Of a stretch of DNA of 64,000 nt, positions 1 through 12,600 are shown piece after piece (positions within the stretch are counted from its first letter, which is position 1; each line of letters begins with the position of its first letter). Below the pieces are notes generated by a model that worked only from the letters and a program-made list of their open reading frames with translations, was not told where the DNA came from and searched no databases. This DNA is from Numida meleagris (taxonomy: Eukaryota; Chordata; Aves; Galliformes; Numididae): NCBI RefSeq assembly GCF_002078875.1, contig NC_034421.1, forward strand, positions 9,568,256 through 9,632,255, read 5' to 3'. Made by a program: the position numbers and the translations under genes.

Positions 1-3000
1 TTTTTAATAGCAACAGTAATACAACAAACCTTTCTGTACACATACATACATACCTATTAATTAACATTAGAATCGCAATGCAGAGCCTATGTAAGTCTGA
101 GGACCTATTTTTCCTCTGCTGTAACTGCACAGCAATTTGTTAGCTCTCAAGCAGCTTGTGAGGCTTTATTGAAATGACGATGATAGGAGATTCTCAACTG
201 CAGTCTGCTCCCAGTAGTATCAATGAATACAGCTTGGGGTAAAGGCTGTTTAGACACTGGAAAATGTATCATTTTGCATTTGGAGTTTTTTCATTGCTTT
301 ATCCTTTGGTGAAAGCTACAAGGACAAAGGAATCATGGAAGACATTTTCGAAGTTGCAGTCTTCTGTCTCACTGGGTTTAGTGACAAACTCACAGTTAGA
401 AATACAGAGGAGCTTGGGGTTTATTTTAATTTTTCTCTGAAAGGAAAATCCTCATAAAGGATTTTCATGAATCAAAATGATTTATTAGGTTTCTAGTTTC
501 TCTAGTTGCTACATCATTGCTCAGACTACAGACTTAAATTGCAATTCTCATTTCCCAGAGAATGTCTTCAGAGCATAAAATGTCAAGTGTTTTTTCTTAG
601 TGACTGTTAAGCAAAACTTTTACATACTGAGAAACCTATGTGATTTCATCTTGGCTATTCCTCTGTGAGAAATAACCACAAAATAAAAATAACAGCACAG
701 AAAGACATTGCTTCTGCTCTATTAGATATAATTGAGGCCTAGAAATTCTTAGACAAATTTGGACAAACGTGTTATTGGTGGGATGGATGAGCAAATGAGT
801 AGAGAACTGCATATATTTGGGATGGCCTGACATCTCTCAGATAATATAAGAAAAAATTATCAGGCCGTCTGGATTTTAGATTAAAATATATCCAGTTTCT
901 ATCCCACATTTCCTTTCTATTCCTGTAATCCCTTTCTTCATCTTCAAGTGTTCAAATTTAGACACTGTAAAATAAATCAGCCACTTAAATGGGCTTGTTT
1001 TTTTTCTTTCAGTGGCTGCAATTTACTAGATTCTATAGCAAACCGTTAACATCAGCAGAGTTCCACATGGTCTTCAGCCTTGTCTGGCTCACGTGCAAAA
1101 ATGTTTCTATGCATCAGTGTAATCCAGGTCTGCTTGATTTTTTCTCAGTGTATGACTCTTGTTAGAAGCAAATCTGTTTATGAAAACTTGCTCAGATGCT
1201 ATATTGCTACGTGGCTAACATTGCTGGAAATAAAGAGCAAAAAAATCCTCTCAGTGAAACTTAAACCAATTCAATATCATAATTCCTAATGTGATTTACA
1301 GCTTTTCTCTAAGGGAAGCAGGGAGGCTGGCTTTCTTAGTAAACAGAATGATCACTGCAAGAGACCAGACAGGTGTTTTAAGTCTACCTAAGAAGAAGAT
1401 GACTTTAAAAAGCATTTATAAGCAGCAGAAGAGTAACAGCTTGTTAAGCAGAAGCGAACGTGTCTGGCTCTGGTCAAGTCTGATATACGATAGACTGACA
1501 AGGGAATTAAAGTCTTGAAGAAACAGGCTATTCTTTGAACACCTGCCAGTTCTCTGTATTATTACTAACCTTGCAAAATAAAGTTTGTCTTGCAAAAATT
1601 TGTTTTGCAATGCATAGGTTGTTTTTTTTTCCTGCTGGACTGAACAACTGCCTTTTAGTTACTGATTTGATTTACAAACTGAAATAGTACAGGGAGAAAT
1701 ATTCAAGTTGCTTCTTTCAGAACCTGTTTGTTTTTAAATATACAGGTGTGCGTACTAGGAATGGTATATACTGGATTGCATTTGTGTTTGACCTAATGCA
1801 TGATAAGCTTGTGTAATCACTGATTACAGGGAATACATTATTTGAGTGGTTGCTTTAAATATTTTAAATAATGAAACAGAAGCTTTATAAGGACAAGTTA
1901 GTAACAATTGAGTGAGCTCCTCACCTTACTCTGCTGTATGGTCATTTCCCATGCTCCATCCTATGGAGGGAGGTGTAAGCACTCGTGTCTCCTCAGTGTA
2001 CCAACTTCTTTATTCAGGCTTTGGCTCCTGTCTGCATTGGCAATTAAGGTCAGAGCAGCAGTGCAGTTTGGAAGGGAGTCCCCTGATTACTTCCATTTAG
2101 TTTCTGTTGGTTCAGTTCTTAATACAGTTCCTGCATGCATAAATTAGATTCCTCTCAAAGGACGGGAAACCAGAAGCTCTGCTCCATATGATTTTTAGAG
2201 CCTAGTAAGACCATTAGGTTCTGAATTTGCCCAGAGAAGCTCTGAAGAAGAGATAGGAGTAGTTGGAGCTCTTGTCCTCTGGAGCTACCGTAGCCCTATT
2301 TACTTTGTGTTTCTGTGGTTTGTAATATTTTAGCATGATGCCCCATATTCTGGAGGAGAGATGGAAGAAGTGGCATTAAACAGTCTTGGAATGTCTCATT
2401 GTCTTCTCCTCTCACTTACAGATTCCATACTGTACCTTTTCATGTGGCAGAATATGAGCTGAGTTTCAAAATCATGTTAACTGCTTACCAACTCTAATGA
2501 CAAGCAGGGCATCAACAATATAAGCCAAATCCACTACATTCTATTTTGTACATTTGATTTTATTTTTAAACTGAGTTCAGCATAAAATTTTTCTGAAGCC
2601 ATGGTTAGGCTAATTACTGGAGGTAAATTTTGATGTGTTTCTGAGAAAAATTGGGATTCCACACCTGGCTCCATCAGATGGTGCAATTGCTGCATGGGCT
2701 GGATACAAGATCTATCTCCAAGGGCTGGGAGCAGGGAGTAACTGGAGTCTTCCTCTAAATATACCAAGAAACAGCTTGAAAGCAGAGCCACTCTGCAGCA
2801 AGTAAACGAAATGTAATCTCTCGTAGAGGGATTGCTAGTTCTGAAACAATATTTTGGGCAGGAAATAACAGTCAAGAACGAACAAGCAGAATTGCTCAGC
2901 AATTGAAGGTATCACTAAGTACTCTGTCTTAGTACTGAAGACAGCATTCAGCATCCTGAAAGAAACAGAATAGCTCAAATGAACCTTTACATGTAGTGCC

Positions 3001-6000
3001 TGTAGGAAGAATCTATATGGCTGCCAGAATCTGTATGGCAGTGAAATGATGATCCTTACAGATTGTGAATCTACCCAAACTGTAAAAATCTATTCTGTAG
3101 ATAAAAAGCTGGCAGAAAAATATGAAGACTTAGTAATGTAATCTTGTTCTAAAATTAGGAGGCATTTGACGTATTAGTAGAAAGAAAATATCCAGCTGTT
3201 TTCCTTAACTGTAACAAATTGCACTAACAGCCAAGTCCATTTCAGTGCAGTGTGAATCTTTGATAAGACGATGCCTTTAATTTTCTTTCCTTACTTCTTG
3301 GGGAGAGGAGGAGGAAGAAAAACATAAACTTTAAATGGTAAGTAGGAAAGTGGAGATGGGTTCAGACAGAAGCCCAATACAGATCTTTACATAACGCTTT
3401 TGCCTATCAAGCATCCTACTTTGAATCAGTGCTGTTAGGTTCTATCAAGCAGCGAGTGTCATAGTAAGCTCAGAGAAAAGAAATGAAAGGAAATAAGATG
3501 AGGTGGTGGCAAGACAGTAAGTACCAACCCAAATTTTTTGTTTAAATCTTAACATGAATCTGGAATGGCAATAATAGATCTAGAATAGATCTAAGGGAGA
3601 TCTAGGTTGAAAAAAACCTATATTGATTAGCCAGACAGTAAATTTCTTATTTATTTATTTAGAAATTAAATGCCATACGTAAATTTGTAGGCTGCAGATG
3701 CTTATGTCAAAACTTTGGGAAACTTGCTGCCTGAGAAAGTTAGTGATTATGTGAAGTAACTTTCCTTGAAATTGTGCTGGGTAGCATTAATTATGCCTTT
3801 TTAGTTTTGTTTTTTCTTTGTTTATTAATTGCTTTCCATAATTTAATTGCTTTCAACATCATTTCCAGTCAAAAACTAGCTCACTGATTAAGCATGATAC
3901 AAGGTATTTGTCAATCACTTTTATCTGCAGGGAAAATACTCCCCAAAATTCCTTCATACTGGAACTCCCAGATTTGAAAAGTCACAGCTCAAGTACATAC
4001 AAAGAAGGAAACAAATTCAGCAAAATTTAATACAACTTGTAACTATTCTTCCTAGTTTACATCTAAATGTAAGTGTAAGCTTATCTAATGTCACACAAAA
4101 TTTATGTGGTCCCTAAAGGCTAGCATGTTCTTATGAAGACAGTAACATCACTGTGACATCTAAAATCAAATTAATTGGCCACATTCTCCTGAACAAGCCT
4201 TTCTACTGGGTTCCTGCATTAAAACATGCTGCTGTCAGACTTTCATTCATTTGTACTTATTAGAGACAAACAAAAATATCTTTTCTGATCTACCCCAGTA
4301 AAAACCCGTGTTTGTTTTGAATGCCAGGAGTGAAAACATATGAGTGCCTCATAATGCTATTACATCAACTTAAAAAAAAAAAGTTATATTAGTTATATTA
4401 TCTCTCTATAAGTCTGATTCCTTTGAGTTCTGTTCGGGCATTCCAGGTATATAAAATGGAAAGTTGTTTCAGTCATCTATATAAATACACAAAGAATATA
4501 TCACTTTGTTTATGTCTTCACAAATGGAAGAAATGACCTGAGAGCTGTTACACCAGCAGTGGATGTTGGCATGCTCCAAAGTGTACTTGTCTCTACAGAT
4601 TTGTCATTCTTCTAGGGACCTTCTTCCAAGCCTTTCCATATACGTCTTGTTCATTTGTTTTGTCTTCCCCAACATCTGTTAGTGTTGTGATAGAAGCAAA
4701 TGGGGGCCTGTTTGCCTTCATTTTCCAAGTACCAGTAAGCTGTGATAAAGACATACGCTTTTCAAGTGCTTACATGCAAAAGAATGATAACTCTTTCATT
4801 TGTATCAGTGTATAATTGGTAAAAATCTTTTAAATTCTGAAGATTGCCATTTTTTGCCACCTTCAATTGGAGGATAGGTGTACTATGCTTACGGAGTAAA
4901 TGTGAGAAATAATCACTGGATGTGGCAGTTTTGTAATGGAGAGGGCTTGGCAATATTCCTCAAAATCCAGTGGTCACCATGAGAAATTGAAAATTATGGT
5001 GTCTTTCTGTCTTGGGTTTTTATGGCTGCCTTCCTTGGGGAAACCCGCTCTAATCTGTGTGCTTGATGCTGAAGAACTTGTTCTCCTGTTCCTCTCCTTG
5101 CTTTCTCAGGTTTTCATATCTTTGATGTATTGCTGTAGCTGTTTCCTTTGGGTCATCAAATCTTTCCACTGTTAACTTACTTCCTCTGTCAATAATATCT
5201 AATAGCCATTTAAAACTTGGGAGTTTTGGCTGGGAAAATAGAACTGGATGACACACTTTTCTTTAAAAGGTCTGAACTGAAAGATTTGTGTATCATGTAG
5301 AAAGCACAGCGTAACTTGCCCTTAATGCTGTAAGTTAGGTAACATGAAACATCAAGCCTAAGCATAGTGTAAGAGCGTACTGAGATCGTCTGTGCAATTT
5401 TTGCATATGCATGTAGTCTGACAGAATCTGACTCATTCAAGTCTTTATTTTCTAATCACTTTAAGCTATTAAATAAGTAGCTGTACATGTCATTACACAA
5501 CAGCTTAAACTAATTCAAATCAGCACTCTTGCAGTCCTACCTTTCCCCTTCTTTCCATATGAGGCAGTCTCACATTCTCTTTGTGGGACACCTGTATAAT
5601 CCATGTAGAGCTAGGTCGGAGAGCTGACTAACAGGATGTAGATTGTACTTTTTTTCTCCAAAAAGTACATTGTTGGGTCAGTGTGGTGCCAGCACCCATG
5701 TGATGGCAGACTGATAGTATGGGCTGTGTAATGCTGGCTTATGTTATTACAGCTGTTCGGAAATGCATGAATAGCTGAGCTGATCTAATAACTTGCTGTC
5801 ACTGGAGGGGAGGAAGGAGTTGGAATAGTTCTCCTGATCCTCAGCCAGACAAAATCTGCCCCTACTTTTCCCTGTTTGCCTTATTTACTTTTAACTTGTG
5901 CAATTTAGTAGCTAATAAATTTCTGGCATCTGAAGACTGGGCCTTGCCTGATGGAGAAAAGTCTATGTATCATTCTAGAATAATTAATTAAGCACCTTAT

Positions 6001-7580
6001 ACTGTGAACCCAAATGGATCCAGAAGTGTTTTCTTCCTGGCTATCCCACATTGGTGTCCCATTGTTCAAATATTGTACTCTGCATGCTTTCCATTTGCTG
6101 AACCATTCATCTTAGAATTTGAAGGGTATGGAGATGCCAGTCTATCTTGGCTTGTGTAGACTTCATTAGCAAAGTGGAATCATGTCTTGTAGAGTATGTT
6201 ATGCTTAGTAACTCCTGTGTACTTTCTATGTTTCTGTTAGTAGTAACGAGAAAGTTTTCTCAATGTAGATTGTAAGTGTAAAACTTCTGGGGATATGTCA
6301 AGTAAGGAGGCAGGAAACTTTGAATGCAACATTCAGTAATGATCCAGGTCCTTTAAGTGACCATTTTTGTCCCTGTGATTAGTATAGTGTTATGCAGTGT
6401 GATAAGTGTAGACAAAAATGTTATATTTTAACTTAAAACTGCACTGCCTAGCTACATGAGTTCTGGTAGGAAACTGAAGGAAATACTGTTCATTGATCAG
6501 AATTTATGTTCTTCATTACTGAGCATAGTGAGATACTGCGGTATGGTAAGGGTGTCACTTAAAGCTGTGAAACTGATAATTACCACTGAGCAGTACAATT
6601 CAGTTCAATGTTAGTGCTTTCTGCATCCAGTATTTAGAATTTGATCACTTAGAAGAGAAAGAAAATGCAAGGGCTAGTATGTATACATTTATAAAGAAGA
6701 TGTTAGGAATGTTAGGAAAATGCTGTTCTTAGGAGAGCTCTGGAGTCGGCTTCAGGTATTCATTTCAACTCATTCAAATTAGGATGCTATTATATGGGGT
6801 AGTTGCCAAATTATGTCTGTTGAATTATATAGACTGAAATAGCATTAGGGCTTTCAAAACTGCTTGAGCAGTAAGTTTAAGAAAAGAGAAAATGTGAAGT
6901 CACTGAGTTACTATTTAGCAATGTCTTTAATTTCTTGAAATATGGTATAATGTATCTCAGACTTTTAAGTGGGAGAAACTAACTTGTGTTAACAATTGGT
7001 TATTTTAAATAGTGTGAAAAAAAAATCCACCTACTGCATGAGTTAGCATCTGAATTGGTATTCAGAACGAAGAAATGGTGGTGCAGGTTCCTTTTAAGGG
7101 TATTATTAGGGGTGTCCCTGGAAAATGCTGGTTTTAAGAAGTATATTTCACCTGTGTATTAAGAGATAATCTTCCTATTCATTGGGTATAGTATTAGAGA
7201 TTATGGGGTGAAAAGAGAAAGACAGATCATGGTAGTCAGTATGTAGGGCAGAAAGTAGTTGAGTACAACTGTAAGCAACAACAGCAGTGAAAAAATCATG
7301 TATCAGAAACTGGAAGTGGAGGATCACAAAAGGTTAACAGATTTTGATAGATGAAGATGAGTAGATTATAGACAAATAAAGTGCAAAATGGAGCAAGCAA
7401 ACCGTATCCAGGACAAACTTCAATGCAGATGAGTCAGAACAAGCTGACACACCATAGTATGCCATAGCTACAATATCAAAGGCAAGATGAAATTCCTGTC
7501 TTTGCCTTATTTTAGGCAGTCAGGCGGTCTTTAAAGAGAAACAAGTAAACCAGTAAAGAGGAAAGTGCAGGTCTTAGAAC
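1..7580. other. Intergenic DNA, no gene seen
   Basis: AT-rich sequence with only short chance frames. I see no protein match, no RNA gene and no recognisable transposon. Minor features are an 18-base imperfect tandem copy at 3008-3043 and a cluster of three AGATCT words at 3576-3604. Confidence 0.6.
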
Positions 7581-8170
7581 AACTGGTCTGATTCAGTTGC
7601 TGTCAAGGCCCTGAGGACACTGATAAGTCTTAATTGCCTTGATCAACCTTTGCTGGAGCCTCCAACCACACCGTGGGGTTGAGCCCCATTTAAGCTCAGC
7701 CTTTAGCCCCTGCTCTGTCAGTGCTGTTGGCTGGGCTGGCCTCTGGTGTGGCAATGGCTAGGCCTTGATGTGCTGCGGATCTCACTGAGTCTGGGCCCCG
7801 ACCTGCGGGCTGATTTGCTGCCCTTCTGCTGCCTCTGTCATGGTGGGCCTGTATGGCTGTCACTGGGCTGTTCCTGAACCTGAGTGTTGTCACCAGGCTT
7901 GATCCTGATGTGCGGACTGATTTGTTGGCTTGGCCTATGTTGTCACAGTGGATTTGCTTGATGATCTGGGCTCTTGGCTGATCCTAGCTGCTGTATCTGG
8001 CCTGCCCTACTCCTTTGCTTGGGTAGTATTGGCCTGGGCTGTGGTTGGCACAGCCCTTGTCCTGCTGGCCATGTCACACTGCTTGGCTCCCTGTCCTGCA
8101 GGGAGTAACCTGCCTCTGCTGTGCCTTAATGTCTGCTTTATTGGCTGCAGTATGGTAGACTCAAGGAAAA
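7580..8170. repeat. Unidentified G/T-rich block, possibly a decayed LTR or other repeat
   Basis: About 600 bases are clearly richer in G and C than the surroundings and full of CTGGGCTG, GGCCTG and TGTTGGC words. Two related segments containing GCGGRCTGATTTG, near 7804-7820 and 7911-7926, hint at internal duplication about 107 bases apart. A frame of 119 codons at 7930-8289 is hydrophobic and low in complexity and resembles no family I know. CATTTAAG near 7687 could be a TATA-like box of an LTR. No ends or target duplications could be fixed. Confidence 0.4.
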
Positions 8171-9289
8171 CTGCTGATTACAATTTTATTTATTCTTCCA
8201 ATGTATTAGATTGGCAGAGGGGAGTCTACACACTTCTACCTGTGAAGTGCTTTAACAGACTCTTAACTCTCCAAGAATTACTTGAATAATAAGAAAAAAT
8301 ATTAGTATATGGTGATTTTCTCAAATACTGTCATTCATTTAAAATAATGATCTCTTCTAGGTTTATAGTTCTGCTAAGATGAGATGATTCTAACAGTAGT
8401 GTGCATGCCTCTGTATGCCATTTTAATGGCTGTAGGACCACAACAGTAGATGTTTGCAGTAGGTGGTAATGTTTCTTGAATCCATGTCCTCAGATCAAAG
8501 TAAAGTACTGAGCTTTAGGACAGCTTGCCTGGTGTGTGAAACCAGTTGCTTAATACCTTTTCAGATTTCAGCTGAGACTGAATAGCAGATATTATGCAAT
8601 GATTCACTTCTATAGCCTTTTAGGAACGTGATTTTGCAGCAAGGAAGACTTCAGGCTTTGCTAAATACTGTCATTTTGCAAAAGGCTAATTGTATTCACT
8701 TCTTCTTTATTTCGTTAAAAGAGAGATCCTTGATGTTAAATCCAGTTTCCTTCCTTATAGAGTATCTACTTTCTAAAGGAAGGATGCCTGATTTTAAGTT
8801 AAATGCCTAATAAAATGCTTCTTCATTTGGATAAGATAGGTTCAATGTCTCTTCTATTGCTTCTAATATACACAGCACAACAAACCTTTTTATTCCCAGA
8901 AAAGCTTTTTCTTCTCAGATTTTTCTATCCAAATGATACATTACATAAACTGTCTTTTTAACTAGGCTGTATTAAGGTGAAGATAGAGCAATAATAAAAA
9001 CATCATGCATGACCATAGTCTTTTGCTGGGTATGAAAGCACTGCGTTGCAAGTCCTCTGTTTTTTAGGAAGCTAAGCTAAGGCATGTGATTGCAAATATA
9101 ATAGCTAAAAATATGCTCTTAGTTGTTCATTTCTGTGCAAGTATTGGTTAAATTGCTTTCGTTAATTGGTGCTCTTTCTGACATTGCAAGTTCTGGTACT
9201 GTACTTGAGAATATTGCTTCTAGATTTGTTTGCTCTCTAGCTCAGAAGCTATTCTTTAAGTCCTATGCATGGGAAATGCTAGGTCATGA

Positions 9290-9650
9290 CTTGAGCCAGT
9301 GATTGAGCAGCTGGTGGGAAGGCAAGGCCAACCCAGGGGTGCTTGGATGCATACAATGCACCTGAGGGACCAGAAGGGGATCCACCCCATTCCAGACCTC
9401 ATTTAAGGATTGGCTGTGGAAGCAAGAATGTCTTGCCTGGAGATCTTTGCCTACCCAAGGATTGTGTGGGCCTTCCTAAGGTAAGCAGATTCTTTCCTAT
9501 TTTTGCAGCTACTGCTATTACATCCAAGCAGACTATCCCTCGCCTTGCTGCTCTTCCATCTTGTAACATCCTTATGTAGGTTTTATCTTTAATCTGAGTT
9601 TGGCAGTTGATTCTGCCCATCCTCTGTTTGGAGAGGAGCAATGTCTGCTT
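9290..9650 (+). mobile_element. Candidate solo LTR of an ERVL-like retroelement
   Basis: The block has the look of a bird endogenous retrovirus LTR: GGCAAGGCCAACCCAGG, then ACCTGAGGGACC, AAGGGG and CCACCCCA words, a CATTTAAGG TATA-like box near 9400, and a downstream part with CTACTGCTATTACATCC and TTGTAACATCC. I recall similar word order in galliform ERVL-type LTRs, but the exact family and both ends are uncertain and no coding region is attached. Confidence 0.35.
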
Positions 9651-9659
9651 CAGCTATGT

Positions 9660-12600
9660 TATCAACATGTTTTGGAGATACCCAATTATACTATTTATTG
9701 GGTTTAGCTACGTGCTTACTCATAAAAACAGTTACTTTACTAATCTCTCTGTGAGGTATGGGAGGGTGGTTGTACAGCACTTCAGGTCTCTGACAGAATG
9801 TCAGAAAGTGAGCTGACTCAATAAAGGACTTAGTTTTGTGCTGATTTGATAGGGCCCTTAAAAAGACAAACCTGTACAAGTGTTCATTTTCTTTTAGTTG
9901 CACAAATGCAACAGGCATTGCTACTTTCCAAACTTTTTTGCTTAGGTTGTCTCCACACTCGTAATTACCAAGGACTATTACAGTGGAGAGGGAGAATAGA
10001 ACAGCAATAATGAAGGTATAAGCTGTAGTAGAAGAAAGAAAATGACTTAAAGTTAGTATTAGCTGAAAATAAGCACTTAATCAAAACCACAGCTCAAAAA
10101 GTGAAACTGGAAGCATTTGTGCTACTGGTGGGGAACTTCAGCCTCGTGTCTTGGGGTTTCTACAGGAAGCAATACAAAGAGAATCTTATTGATTTGATTT
10201 TTTGGGGGGGAGGCTGCTAACCTAAAAGAAAAAGCTAGAGCTAGGCAAATAAATGGTATTTCATTGCCAGCTGATCTTGTTAGCATTCTTCTGGGATTGA
10301 TGTCCCAGGGCAGGGCCTTGAGCTCAGGTTGGCTTTCCTTATAGATAAGGGAATGAAGTAACTTGCAGATTTGTAGAAGCAGGGGAGCTGGGAGCTTTTG
10401 GCTGTGATGAAGTTAGCTGCGTCCTCAATCATCAGTGTCCCCATGTGATTTGCTGTTGCAAAGAATATCTGGCTAGCTTGCTTTTGTTGACTGTTAGTTT
10501 TCCTAATTAAAAAAATAAGAATCGTGTGGTGTTGCTTTGAATGAGAATTCAAAACTGTGGAGTCTGAAGGCTTCAAAGACAAGGAGTTAAACTGTATTTT
10601 TATCTTCAAAGTACAGATTTTATTGTTTCTGCTTATTCTTGAAATGCATACAAGCAGAGAGCTCCTGCATTGCACAGTGGTGAGATACTGTGTTGCTGAT
10701 CAGGAGATAGGCAGCACCATGCCTGGGCGCTGTCCTCAAACTCCGTTCTTTTCCCCAAGTTCTAGCAGCCAGACTTTCTTCTTTGAGTCTGCCTCTTCCT
10801 GTGCTTATTAACCATTCTTCAGTACTGCCCTTCCTGATGTCTCTTCCTATTAGCACTTGTTTTTCTTTTATTGTTCTCCCTTTTTGCTTATTTCTACTCC
10901 CAGAGCTTTGGCTTTGGTTGCCGAAGAGCATAGTGTAGAAGCTTTCATGTACTAAGAATACATTTTGCCTCTCCTGCTTAATGACTTCAGCTTCTGGAGA
11001 ATGTGCACTGGTTTCCAGAGAGTCAAGTGACACTGAGCAATTATTCTATTAACTGTTAATTACAATGAAGCTTAACAGATGTTTAACAAATCTATCGTAC
11101 GTAGTTTAGTAAATGAAATGTACATTTGAAGTCAGTGAAGATGGTTTTGGTTCTGAGTCAGGTGGACTTCCTTTATGATGGCAGTTTAAATAAAAGGGGT
11201 TAATACAATTCAATTAGCATGGATATGTTACAGCCCTCCTTTCCCTGAGTATGAGGCAGCATAGAGTATTCTGGTGCTTTACATAAATAATGCAGTTGTC
11301 TGGAGCAAAAGTTTGTGTGCTTCTGTAATATACAGCATATAACATTGTTATGGCACTTTCTCAGTCAAAATAATTCAACCTGTCCTAAATATGGTTTTAA
11401 TGACTGTGGGGGAGGAGGGAAGAATCCTCCTTCCACAGTTCCTCGGCCTGTGTGGCAGTTCCTGCGTTGTGAGACAGCACTGCACGGTCTGTCCTTTGTG
11501 TTGGGGCTGCGTTTGCCTCTGTTTGCTGTGTTTTTTCAGAAGGGTGAACTTCACTGTTAATCTGTGTCTGGAGAAATTAAAGCTAATTACCTTCTCATCT
11601 TCGTTTTGGATCCTTTGTTGCATAGGCTTATTGTTCTAGGCTCAAAAAATTGGCTGTAAGGAACACTTACAAAGTTATTGGATGTACCATAATGTTCTTA
11701 AATGGAGTTATTTCTTCAGTTTCTAGTCAAATTAGCTCATAGCATCATAATAAAGTGAACACTTTAAGTGTTCATTCAAACACATTTAATGGTCCTACTT
11801 TACCTATGGTCACCATACCTCAAGTGTTTGTGATTTATGCAGCTGTAGCACCAATACAAAAACATCCTTCAGTACACGTAAGATTTTCTCTTATTTCAGA
11901 ATATCTTTCTGGAATTAGAAGTATAAGGAATAAGATTCCCTGAACGTTATTTGGACTCAGTAGCTTGCTTGGACAGTGTCTTATCTACAAATGAAAAATG
12001 TATTTTAAAACACCTGAATTTCAAAGAACTTCTTCAATACAACTGAATACTTTATGCTTTTAATTAAGTGGGTTCCAACTTTTTGGTAGCCAGAACCTAA
12101 AGCCTGGTGCAAGATTCTGCTCTGTATGGGGAATGCTATTCTCAGGGAGAGAGCACAGGAGTCTACCACAGGTGTGCATACATGTAAAAAGGCATTTACT
12201 AGCAAATACAGTTCCTAGCATTACAGTTTTAAGTTTTCCAAATGTTTTCTTAAGCTGGTCTCCATAAATCCATGACTACTTTGACTTGTAGTTTCTTTAT
12301 TGCAGTACATACACACGGAACTCTGCAGTGATTGTGCTGCTTTCGAGTCATGTCTGTATGGCTGTGGAGCTGCTGAAAGCCATGCTATTCTTGTGTCTGT
12401 GCTGGCCTACTGCACGTGCTCTCTTAAAGGAGGTGTGCCCAACCCACGGCCTGCAGGCCTCAGAGAATCTCTGAGGTTCTTGAACAAAGCTTATGTGTAG
12501 AAAAATGCAGTGCATGTGAAAGGGGAACCTTATTATCTCTACCAGTGTACAAAAAAATAAATCCAAGCTGAAAACTGTTGAGCGATATGTTATGCAGCTG

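Noticed and set aside
7930..8289. 119-codon hydrophobic open frame
   Set aside because: Low-complexity Leu, Val and Ala composition arises from the G/T-rich block; there is no start context, family match or exon signal.
12428..12470. GTGTGCCCAACCCACGGCCTGCAGG, like hAT element ends
   Set aside because: The similarity is confined to one short word; no terminal repeats, second end or 8-base target duplication could be found.
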